From positions 248,146 to 312,145 of the forward strand of contig NZ_MUIN01000004.1 in the NCBI RefSeq assembly GCF_002080045.1: 64,000 bases of DNA, read 5' to 3'. The notes under the pieces were generated by a model. It was not told where the DNA came from, searched no databases, and saw only the letters and a program-made list of their open reading frames with translations. Each line of letters starts with the position of its first letter. The first letter of the stretch is position 1. Origin of the DNA: Pseudomonas sp. Bc-h. GTDB taxonomy: Bacteria; Pseudomonadota; Gammaproteobacteria; Pseudomonadales; Pseudomonadaceae. Shown piece by piece: positions 1-8,462 of this stretch. A program made the position numbers and the translations under genes.

Positions 1-2
1 TC

Positions 3-191
3 TGTGAAGGCCTGTGGCACGGCCGCATCCTGAACGCCGCCACCGGCGAGCATGGTTTCGGCTACGACCCTCTCTTCTGGGTGCCCGAGCGTCATATGTC
101 CAGTGCCGAGCTGACCCCGGCCGACAAAAACCAGATCAGCCACCGCGCCCGCGCCATGAGCATTCTGCGTCAGCGCCTGGGCTTGCAATGA
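3..191 (+). CDS. rdgB: dITP/XTP pyrophosphatase RdgB (3' end only)
   Basis: Only the last 62 codons are in the window; the gene begins upstream. RdgB hydrolyses non-canonical purine triphosphates (dITP, XTP) to monophosphates so that they are not built into DNA. The fragment carries the family motif [11 protein letters not shown] and, near the end, the segment NQISHRARA, which matches the conserved K..SHR region of the HAM1/ITPase family. The stop codon overlaps the hemW start (ATGA, 188-191), so the two genes are probably translationally coupled, an arrangement usual in Pseudomonas. Confidence 0.93.
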   Translation, partial: CEGLWHGRILNAATGEHGFGYDPLFWVPERHMSSAELTPADKNQISHRARAMSILRQRLGLQ

Positions 192-1402
192 TCCAGGACT
201 CCACCACCCGGCCGCTGATCCTTGGCGCGGCCGGTTTCAGCTCGGAGCAGCCGCGTAGCGCCTTGCCCGAACTACCCCCGCTGTCGCTCTACATCCATAT
301 TCCGTGGTGCGTGCGCAAATGCCCGTACTGTGACTTCAACTCCCACACCGCCAGTGCCGTGCTTCCGGAGCAGGAGTACGTCGATGCGCTGTTGGCGGAT
401 CTGGACCAAGACCTGCCCCACGTTTACGGACGCGAACTGAGCACGATCTTCTTCGGAGGAGGCACGCCCAGCCTGTTCAGCGCCGAGGCGCTAGGGCGGC
501 TGCTCAGAGGTGTCGAGCAGCGCATTCGTTTCGCTCCAGACATCGAGATCACGCTGGAGGCGAACCCTGGCACCTTCGAACAGGTGAAGTTCAGTGCCTA
601 TCGGGGGCTGGGCATCAATCGCCTGTCCATCGGCATCCAGAGCTTTCAGGAAGCCAAGCTCAAAGCCCTGGGACGGATCCACAACGGCGATGAAGCTGTG
701 CGCGCCGCCGACATGGCGCGCCAGGCGGGCTTCGATAACTTCAACCTGGATCTGATGCACGGGCTACCGGATCAGTCTGAGGACGATGCGCTTGGCGATC
801 TGCGTCAGGCCATCGCGCTCGCCCCGACGCACTTGTCCTGGTACCAGCTGACCCTCGAACCCAACACCGTATTCTGGAATCAGCCACCGACGCTGCCGGA
901 AGACGACATCCTCTGGGACATTCAGGAGGCGGGTCAGACGCTGCTGCGCGAAAACGGCTACGCACAATACGAAGTTTCGGCGTATGCGCAGCCAGGTCGC
1001 GCTGCACGGCATAACCTGAATTACTGGAGTTTCGGTGACTTCATCGGTATTGGCGCCGGCGCACACGGCAAGCTCAGTCATCCCGATGGCCGTATCGTGC
1101 GGACCTGGAAGACTCGACTGCCCAAGGATTATCTCAATCCAGCGAAGTCGTATCAGGCTGGCGAGAAGCTGCTGACGCTGGATGAAATGCCCTTTGAATT
1201 CCTGATGAACGCCCTGCGCCTGACAAAAGGCGTGGACGCTGCATTATTTCAGCGGCGCACCGGTCTAAGCGTCGACTCGCTCGCCAGCGCACGTCAGCAA
1301 GCCGAACAGCGCGGCTTGCTGGAAGCCGATGCGACGCGCCTGGTCGCCACTGCTCGTGGTCAATTGTTCCTCAACGACCTGCTGCAGTACTTTCTTCTTT
1401 AA
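188..1402 (+). CDS. hemW: Radical SAM haem chaperone HemW
   Basis: A 404-residue protein of the HemW family (formerly called HemN-like), a radical SAM protein thought to deliver haem to respiratory enzymes rather than to oxidise coproporphyrinogen. The [4Fe-4S]-binding CxxxCxxC motif is visible in [14 protein letters not shown] (Cys41, Cys45, Cys48), followed by the glycine motif [10 protein letters not shown] and the HemW C-terminal domain. The open frame extends upstream to 14, but ATG 188 is chosen because it overlaps the rdgB stop as ATGA and gives the usual Pseudomonas N-terminus of about 30 residues before the YIHIPWC strand. A small DUF3392 gene follows after 22 nt. Confidence 0.95.
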   Translation: MIQDSTTRPLILGAAGFSSEQPRSALPELPPLSLYIHIPWCVRKCPYCDFNSHTASAVLPEQEYVDALLADLDQDLPHVYGRELSTIFFGGGTPSLFSAEALGRLLRGVEQRIRFAPDIEITLEANPGTFEQVKFSAYRGLGINRLSIGIQSFQEAKLKALGRIHNGDEAVRAADMARQAGFDNFNLDLMHGLPDQSEDDALGDLRQAIALAPTHLSWYQLTLEPNTVFWNQPPTLPEDDILWDIQEAGQTLLRENGYAQYEVSAYAQPGRAARHNLNYWSFGDFIGIGAGAHGKLSHPDGRIVRTWKTRLPKDYLNPAKSYQAGEKLLTLDEMPFEFLMNALRLTKGVDAALFQRRTGLSVDSLASARQQAEQRGLLEADATRLVATARGQLFLNDLLQYFLL

Positions 1403-1424
1403 GGCTTAACGCTAAGGACACTGA

Positions 1425-1748
1425 ATGGACCTCGTACTCGACCTGTTGGCCACCGTTTCGCGCTGGAGTCGCAGCAACCTTTCGGAAATCGCTTTGGCAC
1501 TGGTGGGCTGTCTGCTGATCCTGTTCGGCGCAGACATCAAAGGCTGGATCGAAGGTCGCCTGAGCAGCTTTGCCGGTGCCTTGCGCGTACCGGTCATGGC
1601 GCTGCTGTGCACCATCGGCAGCGGTGCAGCGCTGATCTACGCCACGCCCTGGGTGGTGCGCGGCCTGAGCCAGTTCAACAACTACAGCCTGGCGCCAGTA
1701 TTGTTGGTGGTGCTGGTGTTGATCGGGGTCGTCGCAGACAGGAAGTGA
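1425..1748 (+). CDS. DUF3392 family inner-membrane protein
   Basis: A 107-residue protein with three or so predicted hydrophobic segments (roughly residues 22-38, 55-75 and 88-103). It resembles the DUF3392 family of small gammaproteobacterial membrane proteins, whose function is unknown. It starts 22 nt after hemW and probably belongs to the same transcript. There is no signal peptide or catalytic motif to suggest an activity. Assignment rests on length, hydrophobic pattern and its place next to hemW. Confidence 0.85.
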   Translation: MDLVLDLLATVSRWSRSNLSEIALALVGCLLILFGADIKGWIEGRLSSFAGALRVPVMALLCTIGSGAALIYATPWVVRGLSQFNNYSLAPVLLVVLVLIGVVADRK

Positions 1749-1763
1749 TTCGTCCTGTTTCTT

Positions 1764-1790
1764 CTGTAGCAGCCCGGCTTGCCGGCGGGA
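1764..1790. repeat. Single REP unit
   Basis: The sequence TGTAGCAGCCCGGCTTGCCG followed by GCGGG is one arm of the REP element that occurs as pairs at 16236, 31990 and 50286. Here it stands alone just after the DUF3392 gene. REP units are short mobile palindromes found between Pseudomonas genes. Confidence 0.7.
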
Positions 1791-1883
1791 GCAATCGTAA
1801 GATCGCCGCGGACAGCAAACCGGAATGCCGAACCAGGCACATACCTCGCTTCCACCCCCATGGGCATGAGGGTGGAACGGTGA

Positions 1884-2324
1884 TCACCGAATGCTCTGGA
1901 TACTGCCCTTGTTGCCCGTGACCTTGACGTTCACCTGCTTGAAGATGAAGTAGTCATTGACGGTCACTTCGTAGCGCGGTGCTACGATCAGGTCCGAGCC
2001 CGACGACTTGACGGCCTTGTAGGCCGCGGCTGCCTTGGCGCTGGAAACGGGGTCCGGCAGGGGCAGGCCGATGCCGCCACCACTTGCGCCGCCATAGGAA
2101 ACACCGTCGGCAAACTGGTTGTCGCCACCGATGTTCAACCAACCAAACAGCACGTTGGTAGAGGACTCGCCGCTGATGACCTCGCCCACTTTCACATCAG
2201 CCTTGAGATCGGTTTTCACGTCGCCCGAGAGCGATGCCACCGGTTGGCTCATGTTGTAACTGACACAGCCACTGGTGGTCGCGATCAGCGTCATAACCGC
2301 AGCCATCTGCCAGAACTTCTTCAT
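1884..2324 (-). CDS. Small putative lipoprotein
   Basis: A 146-residue protein with a lipoprotein signal: a charged start (MKKF), a hydrophobic core and a lipobox TSGC with Cys20 as the acylation site. The residue after Cys is Val, not Asp, so outer-membrane sorting is expected. The mature part has a glycine-rich central stretch and a C-terminal region with repeated Val-Thr strands, but I recognise no named family. It is transcribed alone, opposite to hemW. Expected to be a periplasm-facing lipoprotein of unknown role. Confidence 0.8.
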   Translation of the reverse strand: MKKFWQMAAVMTLIATTSGCVSYNMSQPVASLSGDVKTDLKADVKVGEVISGESSTNVLFGWLNIGGDNQFADGVSYGGASGGGIGLPLPDPVSSAKAAAAYKAVKSSGSDLIVAPRYEVTVNDYFIFKQVNVKVTGNKGSIQSIR

Positions 2325-2553
2325 AATTTATCCCCGTTATCCGTTTAGATGTGTGCAACGGCGGGACTATAACGACGGGTTTTGAAGGGCGATGTCGGAC
2401 GCTTCTGATGGGCTTGTGGGCCGGATCGCTATCAGTAAGGATCGAGATGGGTTCGGCTTTCAGAACAAGCCCGACACGCTGACGGAGGCGGGAGTCGTTG
2501 CAAGGGAGCTACCGTATCGCCGGTAGCCCCTCGCAGGGGAACAGATTGTCAGC

Positions 2554-3312
2554 TCAAGCCAGCTTTTCGAACTTCAGGTCCCATACACCATGACCCAGAC
2601 GCTCGCCACGGCGTTCGAACTTGGTGATCGGGCGCTCCGCAGGGCGCGGAACGCATTTGCCGTCTTCGGCCAGGTTGCGATAACCCGGCGCGACGCTCAT
2701 CACTTCCAGCATGTATTCGGCATACGGTTCCCAATCGGTGGCCATGTGCAGAATGCCGCCAGGCTTGAGTTTGCTGAGCACCAGCGCTGCAAATTCAGCC
2801 TGGACGATACGGCGCTTGTGATGACGCGCCTTGTGCCACGGATCCGGGAAGAACAGCATCAGGCGATCCAGGCTGTTGTCGGCGATGCAACGGTTGAGCA
2901 CTTCGATCGCGTCGCAATCGTAGACCCGCACGTTGGTCAGGCCCTGAGTCAGCACGCCATTGAGCAGCGCGCCGACGCCGGGGCGATGCACTTCAACACC
3001 GATGAAATCCTGTTCAGGCGCCGCCGCTGCCATCTCCAGCAGTGAGTGACCCATGCCGAAGCCGATTTCCAGAGTGCGCGGCGCGGACCGGCCGAACACC
3101 TTGTCGAAGTCGACCGGCTCATCGGCCAGCGGCAGCACGAACAGCGGCTTGCCCTGATCAAGACCACGTTGCTGGCCTTCGGTCATGCGACCGGCGCGCA
3201 TCACGAAGCTCTTGATGCGCCGATGATGGCTGTCATCGCCCTGCTCTCTACCGTCTTCGTCGTTCATCACTTCGTCGTCCGGAAGTGCATCGGGCTTTTG
3301 CGAATCAATCAT
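2554..3312 (-). CDS. trmB: tRNA (guanine-N7-)-methyltransferase TrmB
   Basis: A 252-residue SAM-dependent methyltransferase that makes m7G at position 46 of tRNA. The SAM-binding motif [14 protein letters not shown], the [15 protein letters not shown] motif (substrate binding and catalysis) and the late [12 protein letters not shown] segment are all characteristic of TrmB. The first 35 residues are an acidic, probably disordered extension seen in Pseudomonas homologues. ATG at 3312 is preferred over the TTG one codon upstream. It starts 10 nt after the thiG stop, so it is the last gene of a thiS-thiG-trmB transcript. Confidence 0.95.
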   Translation of the reverse strand: MIDSQKPDALPDDEVMNDEDGREQGDDSHHRRIKSFVMRAGRMTEGQQRGLDQGKPLFVLPLADEPVDFDKVFGRSAPRTLEIGFGMGHSLLEMAAAAPEQDFIGVEVHRPGVGALLNGVLTQGLTNVRVYDCDAIEVLNRCIADNSLDRLMLFFPDPWHKARHHKRRIVQAEFAALVLSKLKPGGILHMATDWEPYAEYMLEVMSVAPGYRNLAEDGKCVPRPAERPITKFERRGERLGHGVWDLKFEKLA

Positions 3313-3322
3313 CAACAGGCTC

Positions 3323-4117
3323 TTACTTGATCAGACCGTCCAGCGGCGAGGATGCGCTGGCATAGAGTTTTTTCTGCATGCGGCCAGCCAGGAAAGCCAT
3401 GCGGCCTGCCAGGATGGCGTGTTTCATGGCTTCGGCCATGAGCACCGGTTGCTGCGCGTGAGCAATGGCCGAGTTCATCAGCACCGCTTCGCAGCCCAGC
3501 TCCATGGCGATGGTGGCGTCGGAAGCAGTACCGACACCGGCATCGACCAGCACTGGCACTTTCGATTCTTCAAGGATGATCTGCAGGTTGTACGGGTTGC
3601 AGATCCCCAGGCCGGTACCGATAAGACCTGCCAGCGGCATGACCGCACAGCAGCCGATTTCTGCCAGCTGGCGGGCGATGATGGGGTCATCGCTGGTGTA
3701 AACCATCACGTCGAAGCCGTCCTTGACCAGTGTTTCAGCGGCCTTGAGGGTTTCGATCACGTTGGGGAACAGGGTCTTCTGGTCGGCCAGAACCTCCAGC
3801 TTGACCAGGTTGTGGCCGTCCAGCAGTTCGCGAGCCAGACGACAGGTACGCACAGCCTCGATGGCATCGTAGCAACCGGCAGTGTTCGGCAGGATGGTGT
3901 AACGGTCCGGCGGCAGTATGTCGAGCAGGTTCGGTTCGCCCGGGTTCTGACCCAGGTTGGTCCGGCGCACTGCGACAGTCACGATCTCGGCGCCCGAGGC
4001 TTCGATGGCCAGGCGGGTTTCTTCCATATCCTTGTACTTGCCAGTGCCGACCAACAGGCGCGACTGGAAAGTACGACCGGCCACTGTAAACGGCTTGTCG
4101 CTACGAACATTGCTCAT
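3323..4117 (-). CDS. thiG: Thiazole synthase ThiG
   Basis: A 264-residue TIM-barrel enzyme that builds the thiazole phosphate ring of thiamine from 1-deoxyxylulose 5-phosphate, dehydroglycine and the sulfur carried on ThiS thiocarboxylate. Family segments visible include [12 protein letters not shown] near the N-terminus, the VKLEVL strand containing the Schiff-base lysine, the GLIGTGLGI and [11 protein letters not shown] phosphate-binding loops. Full family length. It lies 75 nt downstream of thiS, matching the ThiS-ThiG partnership, and upstream of trmB. Confidence 0.96.
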   Translation of the reverse strand: MSNVRSDKPFTVAGRTFQSRLLVGTGKYKDMEETRLAIEASGAEIVTVAVRRTNLGQNPGEPNLLDILPPDRYTILPNTAGCYDAIEAVRTCRLARELLDGHNLVKLEVLADQKTLFPNVIETLKAAETLVKDGFDVMVYTSDDPIIARQLAEIGCCAVMPLAGLIGTGLGICNPYNLQIILEESKVPVLVDAGVGTASDATIAMELGCEAVLMNSAIAHAQQPVLMAEAMKHAILAGRMAFLAGRMQKKLYASASSPLDGLIK

Positions 4118-4192
4118 CGGAAATCCTCTTTACGGTTGAGGTTCTTGCAGTTCTTTCTGGATCGGGACGCAGTGCCGGTCGGCAGTGAACGA

Positions 4193-4393
4193 CTAGCCGC
4201 CGCCGATGGCATGCACCACTTCGACCTGATCGCCTTCGCTCAGCGTCGTGGCCTCATGCTGGCTGCGCGGGACGATATCCAGATTGAGCTCGACGGCGAT
4301 TCGACGCCCGGCCAGATCCAGACGGGTCAGCAACGCCGCAACGGTCTCGCCGTCGGGCAGTTCAAAGGATTCACCGTTCAACTGAATGCGCAT
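4193..4393 (-). CDS. thiS: Sulfur carrier protein ThiS
   Basis: A 66-residue ubiquitin-fold sulfur carrier ending in Gly-Gly-Gly, the tail that is adenylated and thiocarboxylated before giving sulfur to ThiG. ATG 4393 gives the N-terminus MRIQLNGESFELPDG, which aligns with other ThiS proteins. Upstream in-frame ATGs at 4408 and 4411 would add only a few residues; no strong Shine-Dalgarno sequence decides between them. First gene of thiS-thiG-trmB. The activating and sulfur-donor enzymes (ThiF/IscS) are not in the window, although thiI is at 40 kb. Confidence 0.92.
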   Translation of the reverse strand: MRIQLNGESFELPDGETVAALLTRLDLAGRRIAVELNLDIVPRSQHEATTLSEGDQVEVVHAIGGG

Positions 4394-4504
4394 GCGAATG
4401 GCAGCCATCATTTTAGGGGGCGAGCATTCTAGCCCGATCAGCCGGTATGACCAAGGCAAAGGCGTGCCATTCGTCTCAACCCGGACTTGCGGGTCAGGTT
4501 TGAG

Positions 4505-4888
4505 TTACAGCGTGTCGAGGCCGAGCCGCCACGCCGTCCAGCCGAGAATGAACCAGCCGATCAGGAAGCACAGGCCGCCAATCGGCGTGATGATGCCCAG
4601 TTTGCTGACACCCGTCAGCGTCAGCAAATAGAGGCTGCCCGAGAACAGCAGAATGCCGAGGGTGAAGGCAATACCGGCGTAGCTGACCAATCGCCCCTGA
4701 ATCTGCGTCGCCAGGATCGCCACGCCGAAGATCGCCAAAGCGTGAATCAGCTGATAAAGCACGCCGGTGTGGAAGATCGCCAGATATTCAGGGGTGAGCC
4801 GGTTTTTCAGGCCATGCGCCGCAAACGCGCCAAGGGCCACACCGGTAAAGCCGAAGAAAGCAGCCAACATCAGAAACGTTCGAAACAT
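4505..4888 (-). CDS. DUF423 family membrane protein
   Basis: A 127-residue protein with four hydrophobic segments (about residues 3-23, 42-60, 69-90 and 97-117), matching the DUF423/YgdD family of small inner-membrane proteins of unknown function. The GFTGVALGAFAAHGLK motif near the N-terminus is the family signature. ATG 4888 is chosen over the much longer upstream frame, which runs through the divergent mtgA promoter and gives unrelated sequence. It is divergent from mtgA. Confidence 0.88.
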   Translation of the reverse strand: MFRTFLMLAAFFGFTGVALGAFAAHGLKNRLTPEYLAIFHTGVLYQLIHALAIFGVAILATQIQGRLVSYAGIAFTLGILLFSGSLYLLTLTGVSKLGIITPIGGLCFLIGWFILGWTAWRLGLDTL

Positions 4889-4967
4889 GTGCAACTCCAG
4901 GCAAAGTCGTTCAATGGCGCGTGGTCTGTATAATGGCCCGCTCAACGGGTTCGGCCAAGCCATCTCT

Positions 4968-5678
4968 ATGCTGCGTTTCCTCCTTCGTCGTATCGCCAAA
5001 GGCCTGCTCTGGTTCGCAGCGGCAAGTGTCGTGCTGGTTTTGATCTTGCGCTGGGTACCTCCGCCGTTCACGGCGTTGATGGTCGAGCGCAAAATCGAAT
5101 CCTGGTTCGACGGCCAGCCCATCGACCTGCAACGCGACTGGGAGCCATGGGAAAAGATCTCCGATGACCTGAAAGTCGCGGTCATTGCCGGTGAAGACCA
5201 GAAATTCGCCGAGCACTGGGGTTTCGATATCGACGCCATTCAGGCCGCACTGGTTCACAACGAACGCGGCGGTTCGATTCGCGGTGCCAGTACCCTGAGC
5301 CAGCAGGTCTCGAAAAACCTGTTTCTGTGGTCCGGCCGCAGCTACTTCCGCAAAGGGCTGGAAGCGTGGTTCACCGCACTGATCGAGGTGTTCTGGTCCA
5401 AGCAAAGGATTCTCGAGGTCTACGTCAACAGCGTCGAATGGGACGACGGCGTGTTCGGCGCTCAGGCCGCAGCGCAGCATCACTTCCACATCAACGCCAG
5501 CCAACTCTCGACGCAACAGGCCAGCTACCTCGCAGCGGTTCTGCCCAATCCCCGCGAATGGAGCGCCAGTCATCCCAGCAGCTACGTTTCACGCCGGGCA
5601 GGGTGGATTCGCCAGCAGATGCGGCAGTTGGGCGGAGATGATTACCTGACGGGTATCAATCATCGGCGGGAGTGGTGA
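4968..5678 (+). CDS. mtgA: Monofunctional peptidoglycan glycosyltransferase MtgA
   Basis: A 236-residue GT51 enzyme that polymerises lipid II into glycan strands without a transpeptidase domain. One N-terminal membrane anchor (about residues 10-28) is followed by the catalytic EDQKFAEHWGFD motif with its glutamate, GGSTLSQQ-like motif (here RGASTLSQQVSKNLFL) and the QRILEVYVN(S)VEWDDGVFGAQAAA motif of the family. ATG 4968 is chosen because the longer frame runs into DUF423 sequence on the other strand. It ends before a terminator shared with rpoH. Confidence 0.95.
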   Translation: MLRFLLRRIAKGLLWFAAASVVLVLILRWVPPPFTALMVERKIESWFDGQPIDLQRDWEPWEKISDDLKVAVIAGEDQKFAEHWGFDIDAIQAALVHNERGGSIRGASTLSQQVSKNLFLWSGRSYFRKGLEAWFTALIEVFWSKQRILEVYVNSVEWDDGVFGAQAAAQHHFHINASQLSTQQASYLAAVLPNPREWSASHPSSYVSRRAGWIRQQMRQLGGDDYLTGINHRREW

Positions 5679-5728
5679 GTACTGCCTGATCACTGCTACG
5701 GAAGACTCGACATTGCGGCCCACAAACA

Positions 5729-5762
5729 AAAACGCCCCGATCATCTCGGGGCGTTTTTTTGT
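5729..5762. terminator. Bidirectional rho-independent terminator between mtgA and rpoH
   Basis: An 8-bp GC stem (CGCCCCGA / TCGGGGCG) is flanked by A-runs on the left and a T-run on the right, so it can end both the plus-strand mtgA and the minus-strand rpoH transcripts. Confidence 0.9.
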
Positions 5763-5775
5763 TTCGGCTTCTCGC

Positions 5776-6630
5776 TTAGGCGGCGATCGACAGCTTGAGC
5801 TTGTTCATCGCGCTCTTTTCGAGCTGGCGGATACGCTCGGCGGAGACTTTGTACTTCTCGGCCAAGTCGTGCAGCGTTGCTTTTTCTTCTGCCAGCCAGC
5901 GCTGGTAGAGGATGTCGCGGCTACGCTCGTCGAGCACGTTCAGCGCTTCGTGCAGGTTGGCCGTAGAGCTGTCGCTCCAGTCGGAATCTTCCAGCTGACG
6001 CGCCGGATCGTAACGATGGTCCTCCAGATAGTTGGCCGGGGACTGGAACGCGCTGTCGTCGTCCGCTTCAGCAGCAGGGTCGAACGCCATGTCGTGACCG
6101 GTCAGGCGGCTTTCCATCTCACGCACTTCGCGGGGTTCGACGCCCAGGCTTTCAGCCACGCGATGCACTTCTTCGTTGTTCAGCCAGGCCAGACGCTTCT
6201 TCTGGCTGCGCAGGTTGAAGAACAATTTGCGCTGAGCCTTGGTGGTGGCGACTTTCACGATGCGCCAGTTGCGCAGGATGAACTCGTGAATCTCGGCCTT
6301 GATCCAGTGCACAGCAAACGACACCAGACGAACGCCCATTTCTGGGTTGAAACGCTTCACGGCCTTCATCAGACCAACGTTACCTTCCTGGATCAGGTCA
6401 GCCTGCGCCAAGCCGTAACCGGAATAACTGCGTGCGATATGCACGACAAAACGCAGGTGGGCGAGCACCATCTGCCGAGCCGCCCCTAGATCCTGCTCGT
6501 AATAGAGACTCTCGGCCAGTTCACGCTCCTGCTCAGGCGTCAGCAGCGGAATGCTGTTTACCGTGTGCACATAGGCTTCCAGGTTTGCACCCGGAACCAG
6601 GGCATAAGCAGGTTGCAAAGAATTGGTCAT
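5776..6630 (-). CDS. rpoH: RNA polymerase sigma factor RpoH (sigma-32)
   Basis: A 284-residue heat-shock sigma factor, the usual Pseudomonas length. Region 2 contains the core-binding segment [17 protein letters not shown] and the -10 recognition part [14 protein letters not shown]. The RpoH box QRKLFFNLR follows, a signature not found in other sigma factors, and a helix-turn-helix near the C-terminus ([17 protein letters not shown]) reads the -35 element. ATG 6630 gives the known start MTNSLQP. It lies 138 nt after ftsX, the classic ftsY-ftsE-ftsX-rpoH order, and probably has promoters of its own in the AT-rich gap at 6631-6768. Confidence 0.97.
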   Translation of the reverse strand: MTNSLQPAYALVPGANLEAYVHTVNSIPLLTPEQERELAESLYYEQDLGAARQMVLAHLRFVVHIARSYSGYGLAQADLIQEGNVGLMKAVKRFNPEMGVRLVSFAVHWIKAEIHEFILRNWRIVKVATTKAQRKLFFNLRSQKKRLAWLNNEEVHRVAESLGVEPREVREMESRLTGHDMAFDPAAEADDDSAFQSPANYLEDHRYDPARQLEDSDWSDSSTANLHEALNVLDERSRDILYQRWLAEEKATLHDLAEKYKVSAERIRQLEKSAMNKLKLSIAA

Positions 6631-6768
6631 ACGAAAAAACCTCCGACACATGACTCGTGCAGTTCAGCACTGCGAAATTGACCGGGAACCGCTAAACAAG
6701 TTCCCTTAGCTGAAAAGTCAATAGATGAAACAAAATTTACGCTACAAAAATTATCCGAACATTAAAAC

Positions 6769-7794
6769 TCAACGAGGTGCCAACTCTCTTAAATGGCGTG
6801 CGACTGCAATCCACGCACCGATATACCCCAACAACACCGCCCCAAGCAAGAGCGACAGACCATCGGCCATCGGCACACCCGCCAGGGAGAAGTTGCTGCC
6901 GTACAGCCCGGCCAGGCGGACCACGGCCTCGTTCAGCCAGTCCAGACCGAAGGCCAGCACCCCCCAGGAGAGAACCCCCGCGCCAAACCCGTACAGCGCG
7001 CCCATATAAAGGAAGGGCCTGCGCACGTAGCTGTCGGTGCCACCCACCAACTTGATGACTTCGATCTCGGTGCGACGGTTCTCGATGTGCAGACGGATGG
7101 TATTGCCAATCACCAGCAGCAGCGCCACCACCAGCAACACCGTCAGACCGAACACGAAACGATCACCCAGCTTGAGAATGGCCGCCAGACGCTCGACCCA
7201 GACCAAGTCCAGTTGAGCCTGTTGGACTTTCGGCAATTCAGCGAGACGCGTACGTAATGCCTCCAGCGCAGCTTTGTCAACTTCCTGCGGGGTGACGAGC
7301 ACTACGCCCGGGAGGGGGTTTTCGGGCAGCTCCTTGAGCGCCTCGCCCAGACCCGATTGCTGTTGGAACTCGTTCAGTGCCTGATCGCGGCTGATGTACT
7401 CAGCTTCGGCGACGCCCGGCATTGCCTTGATCTGCCCGACCAGGCTCTCACCCTCGGTCGCTGAAGCATCCAGTTGCAAATACAGAGAGATTTGCGCGGC
7501 ACGCTGCCACGACCCACCCAGCCGCTCGACGTTGCTTAGCAGCAACGACAAGCCCATCGGCAGGCTCAAGGCCACCGCCATCACCAGACAGGTGAAAAAG
7601 CTGCCAATCGGTTGTTTACCCAAACGGCGCAGGCTGTCCAACAGGCTGGAGCGATGGGCCTCGACCCAGGCATTGAACAGCATGCCGAAGCTCGGCCCAT
7701 CATCGTCATCGTGCTTCTTTTTCTTCTGCGGGCCCGGTTCGGTGGCCTTCGGGGCTACGCGCTCGGAAACTTTAGGACTGCGGGTGGCACTCAT
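6769..7794 (-). CDS. ftsX: Cell-division ABC-like transmembrane protein FtsX
   Basis: A 341-residue membrane partner of FtsE. In the divisome FtsEX uses ATP to activate septal peptidoglycan hydrolysis through periplasmic activators. The protein has a cytoplasmic, Lys/Asp-rich N-terminus of about 65 residues, a first membrane helix near residue 72, a large periplasmic loop and three further helices (around 215-235, 265-290, 310-330). The start overlaps the ftsE stop by 4 nt (ATGA), so production of both halves of the complex is coupled. Confidence 0.96.
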   Translation of the reverse strand: MSATRSPKVSERVAPKATEPGPQKKKKHDDDDGPSFGMLFNAWVEAHRSSLLDSLRRLGKQPIGSFFTCLVMAVALSLPMGLSLLLSNVERLGGSWQRAAQISLYLQLDASATEGESLVGQIKAMPGVAEAEYISRDQALNEFQQQSGLGEALKELPENPLPGVVLVTPQEVDKAALEALRTRLAELPKVQQAQLDLVWVERLAAILKLGDRFVFGLTVLLVVALLLVIGNTIRLHIENRRTEIEVIKLVGGTDSYVRRPFLYMGALYGFGAGVLSWGVLAFGLDWLNEAVVRLAGLYGSNFSLAGVPMADGLSLLLGAVLLGYIGAWIAVARHLRELAPR

Positions 7795-8462
7795 ACTCCG
7801 GCCTCCCCGTCACCGATCAGTCGGCCGCGTTGCAGGGTCAGCATGCGATGGCGCATGCGCGCAATCAGCGCCAAATCGTGACTGGCAATGAGCACGCTGG
7901 TGCCCAGCCGATTGATGTCTTCGAATACGCCCATGATTTCGGCTGCCAAACGAGGATCAAGGTTACCGGTCGGCTCGTCCGCCAGCAGCAAGGCCGGGCG
8001 GTGAACGATGGCGCGAGCGATACCTACACGTTGTTGCTGGCCGGTGGACAGGTCGCCGGGATAGAGCTCGGCCTTGTCGGACAACGCCACACGCTCCAGC
8101 GCGGAGTCGACGCGCTTGGTCACTTCAGCCTTGGACAGCCCGAGGATCTGCAGCGGCAAGGCGACGTTATTGAACACCGTGCGATCGAACAGCAACTGGT
8201 GGTTCTGAAACACGACACCGATCTGCCGGCGCAGGAACGGGATCTGAGCGGTGCTGATCTGCCCCAGATCCTGGCCGGCGAGCAGCAGTTTGCCAGTGGT
8301 TGGGCGTTCCATGGCCAGCAGCAGACGGAGCAAGGTACTTTTGCCGGCCCCGGAGTGGCCGGTCACGAACAAAAACTCTCCACGACGCACTCGAAAGCTC
8401 AGCTCATGCAAGCCGACGTGTCCGTTCGGATAGCGTTTACCGACCTGTTCGAAACGAATCAT
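7791..8462 (-). CDS. ftsE: Cell-division ATP-binding protein FtsE
   Basis: A 223-residue ABC ATPase. Walker A is GHSGAGKSTLL, the signature is LSTGQQQRVGIARA and Walker B is LLLADEPTGNLD, with the switch histidine in LIASHDLAL. It pairs with FtsX at the division site. Overlapping stop/start tetranucleotides with both ftsY upstream and ftsX downstream show a tight operon. Confidence 0.97.
   Translation of the reverse strand: MIRFEQVGKRYPNGHVGLHELSFRVRRGEFLFVTGHSGAGKSTLLRLLLAMERPTTGKLLLAGQDLGQISTAQIPFLRRQIGVVFQNHQLLFDRTVFNNVALPLQILGLSKAEVTKRVDSALERVALSDKAELYPGDLSTGQQQRVGIARAIVHRPALLLADEPTGNLDPRLAAEIMGVFEDINRLGTSVLIASHDLALIARMRHRMLTLQRGRLIGDGEAGV

Noticed and set aside
2505..2530. Hairpin GCTACCG/CGGTAGC after trmB as a terminator
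   Set aside because: The stem is fair, but no U-run follows on the trmB strand, so termination is doubtful.
4193..4500. TPP riboswitch before thiS
   Set aside because: I looked for the conserved CUGAGA and ACCUGA elements upstream of thiS and did not find them; the genus usually carries this switch at thiC.
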